In this document: positions 56,852 through 64,000 of the stretch, piece after piece
Layout of the letters: every line of letters begins with the position of its first letter
Numbering within the stretch: the first letter of the stretch is position 1
Assembly: GCF_018614975.1 (NCBI RefSeq)
Contig: NZ_JAGGNR010000047.1
Coordinates: 1 to 64,000 of the forward strand
Direction: 5' to 3'
Origin: Paenibacillus polymyxa
GTDB lineage: Bacteria > Bacillota > Bacilli > Paenibacillales > Paenibacillaceae
Length of the DNA: 64,000 nt
Translations under genes and position numbers: made by a program
The notes under the pieces: generated by a model
Seen by the model: the letters and a program-made list of their open reading frames with translations, nothing else
What the model was told of the DNA's origin: nothing
The model's database searches: none

Positions 56852-59566
56852 TTATGCTTTTTTCATCATTTGCCGCAATACAGTTTGCAGGATACCGCCG
56901 TTATGGTAGTAATCCACGTCAACCATGCTGTCCAGACGAGCGATAACAGGGAAGTCGAACTGTGTACCGTCCTCACGAGTTACGGTAACTTTCAATTCTT
57001 GTCCTGGCTCCACATCATTGCTAAGGCCAGTAATGTCATACGTTTCACGTCCGTTCAGACCAAGGCTGGACCAGCCGTGACCTTCCTGGAATTGCAATGG
57101 CATTACGCCCATGCCAACCAGGTTACTACGGTGAATCCGCTCGAAGCTTTCTGCGATAACGGCTTTGACGCCGAGCAGGAATGTTCCTTTTGCCGCCCAG
57201 TCACGGGAGCTACCTGTACCATACTCTTTACCAGCGATAACGATCAGGTTCTGTCCTTCATCCTGATACTTCATGGAAGCATCGTAGATGGACATTTCTT
57301 CGTCCGTTGGCAGGTACTTCGTAATACCGCCTTCGGTGCCCGGAGCCACCTGGTTACGAATACGAATGTTGGCAAACGTACCACGCATCATGACTTCATG
57401 GTTACCACGACGTGAACCGTAGGAGTTGAAGTCTTTGCGCTCTACGCCATGCTCTTTCAAGTACAGTCCAGCCGGGCTGGATGGTGCGATATTACCTGCT
57501 GGCGAGATGTGATCCGTTGTTACGGAATCCGCAAGCAATGCCATCACGCGTGCAGAACGGATATCTGCGATATCGTTCAACTTGTCGCCAAGCTCCTGGA
57601 AGAACGGAGGATTCTGAATGTACGTGGAGTTCGGATCCCACTCGTACAATTCACCTTCAGGTACAGAAATGGCATTCCAACGCTCATTGGCTGTAAATAC
57701 ATTCTCGTACTTGTTGCGGAACATCTGAGCGTTCAGGGAACTAGCGATGGTATCCTTGATTTCCTCGGAGGTAGGCCAGAGGTCTTTCAGGAATACAGGC
57801 TCATTGTTCGTATCATAACCGATTGGATCGGTTTCAAAGTCAATATTCACTGTACCCGCAAGTGCATATGCCACAACGAGTGGTGGGGATGCCAGGTAGT
57901 TGGCTTTAACCTGTGCATGCACACGGCCTTCGAAGTTACGGTTACCGGACAATACAGCCGCTACGGTCATATCGTTCTCAGCAATAGCTTCGCTCACTTC
58001 GTCCGGCAGTGGGCCGGAGTTACCGATGCATGTTGCACAACCGTAGCCGGCAACGTTGAACCCGAGTTTATCGAGATACGTGTTCAGGCCTGCTTTTTCC
58101 AGGTACTCGGTAACAACAAGGGAACCTGGTGTCAGACTGCTTTTCACATATCCTGGTTTGGTCAGGCCGCGTTCAACTGCTTTTTTCGCCAGTAGTCCCG
58201 CTCCAACCATAACACTTGGATTCGAAGTGTTCGTACAACTTGTGATCGCCGCAATGACAACCGCGCCTGCTTTTAGTTCGCTGGTGGAGCCGTCAGTGTG
58301 TTTGATAGGTACGATTTCTTCAATTTTCTCATCGCTCAGTCCGTATCCACCTTTATCGACAGGTGTACGGATGATGCTATTGAAGCTTTCTTTCATTTGT
58401 GTCAGCTCGATGCGATCCTGTGGACGTTTTGGTCCTGCAAGACTTGGTACAACAGAGCCGAGATCCAGTTCAATCACATCTGTGAATTCAGGATCAACGG
58501 TGCTGGATGTACGGAACATGCCTTGAGCTTTGTAGTAAGCTTCAACCAATTCAACCTGCTCGTCAGGACGACCAGTATTACGCAGATAGTTCAGCGTTTC
58601 ACTATCAACAGGGAAGAAACCGATCGTTGCGCCGTACTCTGGTGCCATGTTGGCTACTGTTGCACGGTCAGCCAGACCGATGTTGGCAAGACCTGGTCCG
58701 TAGAACTCTACGAATTTACCAACAACGCCTTTTTTACGAAGCAATTGGGTAACGGTCAGTGCCAGATCCGTTGCTGTTGCGCCTTCACTCAGGCTGCCTG
58801 TCAGTTTGAAACCGATAACGTCCGGTGTTACAAAGTAAAGCGGTTGGCCCAGCATACCTGCTTCGGCCTCGATTCCACCAACACCCCAACCAACAACACC
58901 AAGTCCGTTGATCATGGTGGTGTGGGAGTCTGTACCTACGAGGGAATCCGGGAATACAACGGTTTCGCCGTCAATAGTTTTGGTTGCTGCCACGGAAGCC
59001 AGATACTCCAGGTTAACCTGGTGAACGATCCCTGTGGATGGTGGAACGGCACGGAAGTTGTTGAATGCCGTTTGTGCCCAACGCAAGAAACGGTAACGCT
59101 CTTCATTACGCTCGAACTCGACCTTGATATTGTAATCAAGTGCATCGTTGGTACCAAAAGCATCAACCATGACGGAGTGGTCGATAACGAGATCGACCGG
59201 TACGAGCGGGTTAATTTGTTTCGGGTCGCCGCCTGCTTTTTTCACAGTATCACGCATTGCAGCGAGGTCAACAACAACCGGTACACCGGTGAAATCCTGC
59301 AGAACGATACGTGCAGGGATGAATGGAATTTCCTTGTTATTGTCACGGCCATCTGCCCAGCCGGTCAGTTGTTTTACGTGTTCTTCGGTAATGGCACGTC
59401 CGTCGAATTGACGAATGGCTGCTTCAAGCAACACTTTAATGGAGAAAGGAAGCCTGGAAAGATCGCCGTGGCCGTTTTCCTGAAGAGCATCGAGACTGTA
59501 GTAGCGGTAAGACTTGCCTCCAACCTCAAGACTGCGAGCGGCGGAGAAATGATTCTTTGCTGACAT
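56852..59566 (-). CDS. acnA: Aconitate hydratase AcnA
   Basis: A 904-residue aconitase A of full length. The [4Fe-4S] cysteines are in ITSCTNTSNPSVM and GCATCIGNSGPLPDEV, and the C-terminal swivel domain holds KEYGTGSSRDWAAKG and VIAESFERIHRSNLVGMG. It isomerises citrate to isocitrate in the TCA cycle; the AcnA type can also bind RNA when its cluster is lost. The dyad GTTTCAT-N3-ATGAAAC upstream is shared with the iclR gene. Ribosome site AAGGAGGTA. Confidence 0.97.
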   Translation of the reverse strand: MSAKNHFSAARSLEVGGKSYRYYSLDALQENGHGDLSRLPFSIKVLLEAAIRQFDGRAITEEHVKQLTGWADGRDNNKEIPFIPARIVLQDFTGVPVVVDLAAMRDTVKKAGGDPKQINPLVPVDLVIDHSVMVDAFGTNDALDYNIKVEFERNEERYRFLRWAQTAFNNFRAVPPSTGIVHQVNLEYLASVAATKTIDGETVVFPDSLVGTDSHTTMINGLGVVGWGVGGIEAEAGMLGQPLYFVTPDVIGFKLTGSLSEGATATDLALTVTQLLRKKGVVGKFVEFYGPGLANIGLADRATVANMAPEYGATIGFFPVDSETLNYLRNTGRPDEQVELVEAYYKAQGMFRTSSTVDPEFTDVIELDLGSVVPSLAGPKRPQDRIELTQMKESFNSIIRTPVDKGGYGLSDEKIEEIVPIKHTDGSTSELKAGAVVIAAITSCTNTSNPSVMVGAGLLAKKAVERGLTKPGYVKSSLTPGSLVVTEYLEKAGLNTYLDKLGFNVAGYGCATCIGNSGPLPDEVSEAIAENDMTVAAVLSGNRNFEGRVHAQVKANYLASPPLVVAYALAGTVNIDFETDPIGYDTNNEPVFLKDLWPTSEEIKDTIASSLNAQMFRNKYENVFTANERWNAISVPEGELYEWDPNSTYIQNPPFFQELGDKLNDIADIRSARVMALLADSVTTDHISPAGNIAPSSPAGLYLKEHGVERKDFNSYGSRRGNHEVMMRGTFANIRIRNQVAPGTEGGITKYLPTDEEMSIYDASMKYQDEGQNLIVIAGKEYGTGSSRDWAAKGTFLLGVKAVIAESFERIHRSNLVGMGVMPLQFQEGHGWSSLGLNGRETYDITGLSNDVEPGQELKVTVTREDGTQFDFPVIARLDSMVDVDYYHNGGILQTVLRQMMKKA

Positions 59567-59907
59567 ACATGTACCTCCTTGGGATGTGTCGGTGAGATGA
59601 AGAAAACGTTCATTTAGGTGAAGAACAGGCCTTCATCATTCCGTGTTCTCGTTTGTTAGTTTCATCAGATGAAACGTAATTTCATAATCATAACTTTAGT
59701 TTTAAGTATACCGTTTTCACCTCCGTACGTAAAGGTCTTTTTGCCTGATCAAGCAAGCTTTTGGACCGATGAAGGCGTTTTCGTGAGGTGAGCAGGAATA
59801 AGTCATCTCGTGTACATACAACCGAAGACCCTCTCATATGAATAGTAGGAGTTTATATACGCAATGAAATATTCCAGACAGAACTCATGCCAAAGGGGGA
59901 CATAGGC
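59567..59907. other. Divergent promoter region of acnA
   Basis: 340 bases between acnA and the divergent amidase-domain gene. Besides the dyad at 59659-59675 and the two ribosome sites, I see no further element that can be named with confidence. Confidence 0.5.
59659..59675. promoter_or_regulatory. GTTTCAT-N3-ATGAAAC dyad upstream of acnA
   Basis: Perfect 7 bp inverted repeat (GTTTCAT-CAG-ATGAAAC) 93 bases upstream of the acnA ATG. It is the same dyad, with the same 3-base spacing, as that in the iclR leader (45932-45948). The bases between the arms differ, so the conserved part is just the dyad. Confidence 0.7.
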
Positions 59908-60906
59908 TTGGAACGGGAATGGAAGAGTGCCTTATATACTTACGTGAACCAGTACAATCGCTGTGAGATCGACTACCGTCCACAGACCAGCGAACGGATC
60001 GTTACCGATCCTGACTTCGTGGTGGAACGGGGAGAGCGTATGGCAAGGCTGGACGAATGGTATCGTAAGCGGCGCGCCGTGCCTCTTCGCAGCGAGACCA
60101 GCGCCAAGCTTGTACGCACGCTTATGGATGGCCAGGAAGAAGCGGTGGTGGATGTACAATTGTATAGCAGACTGTTCTACGAGAAGAGCGGGATCACCCA
60201 CCGGGAGGACCGGATTGAGCGGGAGCGGTTAACCTTTCTGCGGCAGAGTGGTGGATGGATCATTGGACGGGTCGAGCGAGAAGTGCCGGAGCGTCGCCCT
60301 GCTGGGGAAGGGCGTCCGTTTCAACAAGCTGATTTTGTACAGGCGATGAATCGGCCGCTGCTGAATCGGGAAGTGTTGGGTCAAGGAAGAAGCTCACGGC
60401 AACAGTCATATCGCAGAGATCTGGCGGTTGCCTACGCAGATCGGTGGTGGAATGCGGGGAATCCGGCATTTGAGGAATTTGATGTGGATTGTACCAATTA
60501 CGTGTCCCAATGTCTCTTTGCAGGGGGCGCACCCATCCACTATACTGGTAGAAGAGAAGCTGGCTGGTGGTATAAAGGGTATGTGAACGGCTCCGAAATG
60601 TGGAGTTACAGCTGGGCAGTTTCCAACAGTCTGGAGCGTTATTTATCAGGCAGCAGCTGGGGTCTGACCGCGACAGAAGTGGAGCGTCCTGAGCAGCTGA
60701 TGCTCGGCGATGTTATTCTCTACGATTGGGATGGAGATGGACGATTTCAGCACAGCACCGTTGTGACCGCGTTTGATGCGGGCGGTATGCCGCTTGTTAA
60801 CGCACATACGGTTAGCAGCCGTCACCGATTTTGGGATTACCGGGATTCTTACGCTTGGACGGAGCGGACGGTATACCGGCTTTTTCATATTGCAGATGAG
60901 TTTTGA
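59908..60906 (+). CDS. Amidase-domain protein (Amidase_6 type)
   Basis: A 332-residue protein. The C-terminal ~160 residues are an Amidase_6 domain: YRRDLAVAYADRWWNAGNPAF, then the catalytic Cys in DVDCTNYVSQCLFAGG, GWWYKG and the His in RFQHSTVVTAFD. The N-terminal ~150 residues are charged with no named domain. There is no signal peptide or membrane helix, unusual since related domains tend to be secreted or cell-wall enzymes. The TTG start at 59908 with AAAGGGGG 8 bases upstream is better supported than the ATG at 59887, which lacks a ribosome site. Confidence 0.85.
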   Translation: MEREWKSALYTYVNQYNRCEIDYRPQTSERIVTDPDFVVERGERMARLDEWYRKRRAVPLRSETSAKLVRTLMDGQEEAVVDVQLYSRLFYEKSGITHREDRIERERLTFLRQSGGWIIGRVEREVPERRPAGEGRPFQQADFVQAMNRPLLNREVLGQGRSSRQQSYRRDLAVAYADRWWNAGNPAFEEFDVDCTNYVSQCLFAGGAPIHYTGRREAGWWYKGYVNGSEMWSYSWAVSNSLERYLSGSSWGLTATEVERPEQLMLGDVILYDWDGDGRFQHSTVVTAFDAGGMPLVNAHTVSSRHRFWDYRDSYAWTERTVYRLFHIADEF

Positions 60907-61044
60907 TGACGAAAGATTTTCGGGATGCGGTGACGCAGACATCCAGTTCCGTGTAAAATAAGACCAGGGTAACGCAAGCAGTATAACAAGGGTGCTGAGC
61001 ATGCAAACATGACAGCATCAGGCACAGATAATCGGAGGGTACAC

Positions 61045-62145
61045 ATGAGTATGGATAAATTAAAAGTAGGCGTCGTGTACGGCGGAAAATCGGGCGAGCA
61101 TGAGGTGTCGCTGCAAACGGCGTTTGCTGTAACAAACGCATTTGATTACGAAAAGTATGAACTGGTTCCTTTTTATATCTCCAAGCAGGGGACATGGAAA
61201 AAAGGACCTGTCATGCATGCGCCGTTCGCGCAGATTGAAGATCTGAAGCTGGAGCAATCAGCGGGTGGAACGCAGGATGCGCTGAACGCCCTGTTTGGCC
61301 GTTTGTATGGCGGAGCAGAAGCCTTGGACGTGATGTTCCCTCTGCTGCATGGTACGTTTGGAGAGGACGGCACCATTCAGGGCATGTTCGAGATGGCGGA
61401 TATGCCATATGTAGGTGCAGGTGTACTGGCTTCGGCTGGCGGCATGGACAAAGTGGTCATGAAAAAGCTGTTTGCACAGGCTGGCATTGACCAATGTGCC
61501 TTTACGTATTTTAACGCGACACAATGGAAGCAGACAGAGCACGAAATGATCGTACAGGTTGAAGATCAGCTGGGGTATCCTTGTTTTATCAAACCGGCGA
61601 ATCTGGGCTCCAGTGTAGGCATCTCCAAAGCACGTAACCGCGATGAGCTGAAGACAGCTGTTGAGTTCGCACTTCGGTATGATACTAAGGTTGTCATTGA
61701 GGAGTTCGTTGAAGCCCGCGAGGTTGAGGTCAGCGTCCTCGGCAATGACGAGCCCATGGCTTCCGTTCCAGGCGAGATCGTATCCTCCGGTGAGTATTAT
61801 GACTATGCAGCCAAGTACATTGATGGTCAATCACAGATGCTGATTCCAGCTCCACTGGACCCAGAGGCCGCAGATCGCATTCGCGAGGCAGCTCTGCAGG
61901 CGTTCCGTGCAATTGAAGGTAACGGCATTTCACGTGCGGACTTCTTCATTCGGAAAAATGACGGCGCTTTGCTTATTAATGAAGTCAATACCATGCCTGG
62001 TTTCACACCATATAGCATGTATCCACTTCTTTGGCGTGAGACAGGTGTATCGTATGCCGAACTGCTGGATCGCATGATTGAGCTGGCACTGGAGCGTTAC
62101 AACCGCAAGCAGGCACTGAATTACGAGAACGGCGTACAGGCGTAG
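61045..62145 (+). CDS. ddl: D-alanine--D-alanine ligase
   Basis: A 366-residue Ddl: VGVVYGGKSGEHEVSLQTAFAV (N-terminal motif), LDVMFPLLHGTFGEDGTIQGMFEMADMPYVGAGV, the ATP-grasp FIKPANLGSSVGISKARN, and the metal-binding NEVNTMPGFTPYSMYP. The omega loop reads EYYDYAAKYIDG; the Lys-Tyr there is typical of D-Ala-D-Ala ligases, while D-Ala-D-Lac ligases (VanA type) have another residue. The host therefore appears to build ordinary stem peptides. ATG with GGAGGG upstream. Confidence 0.96.
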   Translation: MSMDKLKVGVVYGGKSGEHEVSLQTAFAVTNAFDYEKYELVPFYISKQGTWKKGPVMHAPFAQIEDLKLEQSAGGTQDALNALFGRLYGGAEALDVMFPLLHGTFGEDGTIQGMFEMADMPYVGAGVLASAGGMDKVVMKKLFAQAGIDQCAFTYFNATQWKQTEHEMIVQVEDQLGYPCFIKPANLGSSVGISKARNRDELKTAVEFALRYDTKVVIEEFVEAREVEVSVLGNDEPMASVPGEIVSSGEYYDYAAKYIDGQSQMLIPAPLDPEAADRIREAALQAFRAIEGNGISRADFFIRKNDGALLINEVNTMPGFTPYSMYPLLWRETGVSYAELLDRMIELALERYNRKQALNYENGVQA

Positions 62146-62175
62146 CCTGCGACCACAAGATCAGGAGGAATATGC

Positions 62176-62499
62176 ATGGGATTTCAGACTGAATTCAATT
62201 CCGTATGCAAGTTCAAGAATGAGCAGGAGCTGTTCGAACTGCTAGAATACGGACGCGGCAAAATGGTCAAACAGGGCTTCCGGGTATTTCCTACCGGCCA
62301 GAAAGTGATTGCATACACACCGGATAACGTGGCTGTAGCCATCGTCAAGATCGTGGTTTCCATTGCGGAGATCAACTTCCAGGGGCAAGAGGTAACTGAG
62401 GTGGAGATGCAACTCATCCGCAAATTGACGGAGGAAGAATCACGCATCCAGACTGCCCTTGCGGATGAGATGTTCTTTGGAGAGCAAGCACAGGAATAG
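62176..62499 (+). CDS. Conserved hypothetical protein
   Basis: A 107-residue soluble alpha-beta protein not assigned to a family: a first strand-helix unit (EFNSVCKFKNEQELFELLEYGRGKMVKQGFRVFPTG), hydrophobic strands (VIAYTPDNVAVAIVKIVVSIAEINF) and a final helix (EVEMQLIRKLTEEESRIQTAL). It lies 30 bases after ddl with AGGAGGAATATGC upstream, so it is co-transcribed with ddl. Confidence 0.75.
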   Translation: MGFQTEFNSVCKFKNEQELFELLEYGRGKMVKQGFRVFPTGQKVIAYTPDNVAVAIVKIVVSIAEINFQGQEVTEVEMQLIRKLTEEESRIQTALADEMFFGEQAQE

Positions 62500-62654
62500 T
62501 TGTGGATTGTAAGTGTGAGTCGGATGGACTGATTTGCCAGAATACGATTATGGTCACTCTTTTAGGGTAAAACTTGGTTATATACAGTGACGGTACATCC
62601 TGACGGCTGAATATGCCGTGCGGGTTTTCCGCCCTAATAGAGAGGAAGAAATTC

Positions 62655-63656
62655 ATGCTCGTACGCTTTGGTTACGTGGCAATGTCCGTGCTTATAGAGA
62701 ACGCGTCACCTTCCCGGACCATGACCATGTCGAGTTTTAACAAAATCGATGACAGGGAAGCAGCGATCCGCAAGCTCGAACGGATTGCAGCCGAGAACCT
62801 GCACAATACATTACGTTTGCTCAGGCACAACAAGGGTAGCCATATACATGTATATCGCTTCTCTTCCAAATTGATTCCACTGGCAACACACGAGGACCTG
62901 AATGACTGGGACCCGTTCCCGGCACTGAAGCAGGACTTTGCGGCCATTGGTGATTTTGTGAAGGAAAATCATATGCGTGTGTCCTTTCATCCGGATCATT
63001 TTACCGTACTTAGTACCCCCCGCGAGCAAGTTCTGCACAACTCGATTCGCGACCTTCGTCATCATGTTCGGATGCTGGATGCCATGGGGCTGAATGCCAC
63101 TGCCAAGAACAATATACATATTGGTGGTGCATACGGGGACAAGCCTTCGGCGGCGCTTCGTTTTGAAGAAAACTTTTTGAAGCTGGATCGGGACATTCAG
63201 GAGCGGCTCACACTCGAAAATGATGACAAAACGTTCAACGCGCCTGAGACACTGGCCGTGTGCCAGCGCCTGGGATTGCCCATGGTACTGGATATCCATC
63301 ACCAGTGGGTGAACAACGAAGGAGAACAGGCATGGGATCTGTGGCCTGATATCCTGAAGACCTGGGATTCACCGCTTGCACAGGCAGATTCACCGGCTGA
63401 TCAGCCATTGCCACCCAAAATCCATGTCTCCAGTCCAAAAAGTGAGAAGGATCTGCGAGGTCATGCCGATGGTGTGGAGGTAGAGCCTGTGCTCGACTTC
63501 TTGCGTCATATCGCAGCAGATACCCCAAGGATTGACGTGATGATCGAGGCTAAACGCAAAGATGAGGCACTTGTACAACTGATGCAGAAGCTGGCATTTT
63601 ATCACGAAGAGGGTGTGGAGTGGGTGGACGAGTCTACCGTCATCATTCATCCGTAG
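62655..63656 (+). CDS. uvsE: UV DNA damage endonuclease
   Basis: A 333-residue UvsE (UVDE) with the TIM-barrel pattern: VRFGYVAMSVLIENASPSRTM, LRLLRHNKGSHIHVYRFSSKLIPLATHE, MRVSFHPDHFTVLST, NIHIGGAYGDKPSAALRFEEN, PMVLDIHHQWVN and IDVMIEAKRKDEAL, which carry the metal-binding His/Glu/Asp residues. It nicks DNA 5' of UV photoproducts; Bacillus uses it in spore and UV repair. Start at 62655 with GAGAGGAAG upstream; the earlier in-frame ATG has none. Confidence 0.95.
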   Translation: MLVRFGYVAMSVLIENASPSRTMTMSSFNKIDDREAAIRKLERIAAENLHNTLRLLRHNKGSHIHVYRFSSKLIPLATHEDLNDWDPFPALKQDFAAIGDFVKENHMRVSFHPDHFTVLSTPREQVLHNSIRDLRHHVRMLDAMGLNATAKNNIHIGGAYGDKPSAALRFEENFLKLDRDIQERLTLENDDKTFNAPETLAVCQRLGLPMVLDIHHQWVNNEGEQAWDLWPDILKTWDSPLAQADSPADQPLPPKIHVSSPKSEKDLRGHADGVEVEPVLDFLRHIAADTPRIDVMIEAKRKDEALVQLMQKLAFYHEEGVEWVDESTVIIHP

Positions 63657-63763
63657 AGCCAAAAGGGGCTTGGGCAACGAGAAACTTTACGGCCTGTGGG
63701 GCGTATACTTTTAACAAGTATTTCAACTTTTCGTAGATTGATATAGAAAGTAGAGTGAACGCT

Positions 63764-64000
63764 TTGAATGAGAAGGAAAAGATACCTTATGTCGTGACAA
63801 GCAAAAGCTATACTGCCGTTGCCATTAATGCAGCTTCCAAAGCTGGCGAATGGATCAAAAGCCGTCTTGGGACGGTAGCTGAACTTGGTACCAAATATTC
63901 ACCCCAAGATCTGGTGACCGAAGTGGATAAAGGAGCGGAGCAGATGATCCGCCGCCTGATTCTCACGCATTTCCCTCACCATGCCATTCTGGGTGAAGAA
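63764..64000 (+). CDS. Inositol monophosphatase family protein (partial)
   Basis: The first 79 codons of an IMPase-family protein that runs off the right edge: SYTAVAINAASKAGEWIKSRLG, then YSPQDLVTEVDKGAEQMIRRL (D-x-V-T-x-x-D metal motif), and HAILGEE. Family members dephosphorylate inositol phosphates or 3'-phosphoadenosine phosphates. The start may be TTG at 63764 (GAGTGA upstream) or the in-frame GTG at 63755. Confidence 0.88.
   Translation, partial: MNEKEKIPYVVTSKSYTAVAINAASKAGEWIKSRLGTVAELGTKYSPQDLVTEVDKGAEQMIRRLILTHFPHHAILGEE

Noticed and set aside
58298..59563. 421-codon open frame on the plus strand opposite acnA
   Set aside because: It is the shadow of a highly expressed gene with skewed codon use. 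The product is rich in Cys, Phe, His and Trp with no domain, there is no ribosome site, and acnA on the other strand is certain.
1..64000. CRISPR arrays, prophage genes, transposases, tRNA genes
   Set aside because: None seen: no evenly spaced repeats, no integrase, terminase or transposase motifs, and no cloverleaf-like sequence with a TTCGANTC-type T loop that I could support.

Overview
The window looks like chromosomal DNA of a Gram-positive, spore-former-type Firmicute, most probably a Paenibacillus. The evidence is strong AGGAGG-type ribosome sites, frequent TTG/GTG starts, many hairpin-plus-U-run terminators, and Bacillales families (EcsAB, bacilliredoxin, UPF0154/YneF, LipL-like ligase, KinB-like kinase, UvsE). 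The genus is an inference from gene content; no 16S gene is present, only the last ~20 bases of a 5S rRNA at the left edge. There is no phage, transposase, CRISPR array or tRNA. The window is ordinary core and accessory chromosome with scattered decayed genes and small repeats.

Layout. 1-5.4 kb: end of an rRNA operon, a secreted orphan, a MATE pump behind two TetR-type boxes, a scrambled methyltransferase pseudogene, an ECF sigma/anti-sigma pair and a DUF523 protein. 5.4-13 kb: nitroreductase, gene remnants, an ArsR regulator with a luciferase-like oxidoreductase, an AI-2E-type permease, and a divergent SmtB-type sensor/zinc-cadmium ATPase pair with a clear promoter and operator. 13-23 kb: two copies of a ~150 bp structured repeat, each ~40 bp upstream of a membrane-protein gene; a MerR-MFS-UspA-aldehyde dehydrogenase run; a TipAS-type regulator; free-methionine sulfoxide reductase; MarR. 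23.5-26.5 kb: an AbrB-Doc toxin-antitoxin pair whose toxin lacks the catalytic His, then ecsAB and an inverted-repeat element. 27-37.5 kb: housekeeping and redox genes (BaiN-like flavoprotein, PAS kinase, bacilliredoxin, nadE, acpS, mutY, sodA, signal peptidase I).

37.6-46.7 kb: a QueG-Ogt fusion (tRNA modification plus DNA alkyl repair), an HD-GYP protein, folE, a lipoate-type ligase, a second superoxide dismutase fused to a DUF2935-like helical domain, and an IclR regulator. 46.8-50.8 kb: TPP riboswitch and thiC, then a cryptic locus that looks like a type I toxin-antitoxin system. It comprises a 27-residue membrane peptide on the minus strand, with its Shine-Dalgarno sequence sequestered in a hairpin, and a convergent ~135 nt structured antisense RNA whose terminator overlaps the toxin stop codon. 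51-64 kb: a zinc-ribbon/effector-binding protein with a WYL regulator, a VanR-VanS-VanY-VanZ-like operon without vanHAX, aconitase, a cytosolic-looking amidase-domain protein, ddl, uvsE and the start of an inositol monophosphatase.

Connections. The palindrome GTTTCAT-N3-ATGAAAC lies in the leader of the iclR gene and again upstream of acnA 13.7 kb away, suggesting that IclR controls aconitase. Metal, oxidant and envelope stress themes recur (zinc efflux, two SODs, bacilliredoxin, fRMsr, ECF sigma, VanRS-like). Most promising for follow-up: the type I toxin-antitoxin locus, the covarying structured repeat, the QueG-Ogt fusion, the shared iclR/acnA operator, the DUF2935-SOD fusion and the His-less Doc toxin.
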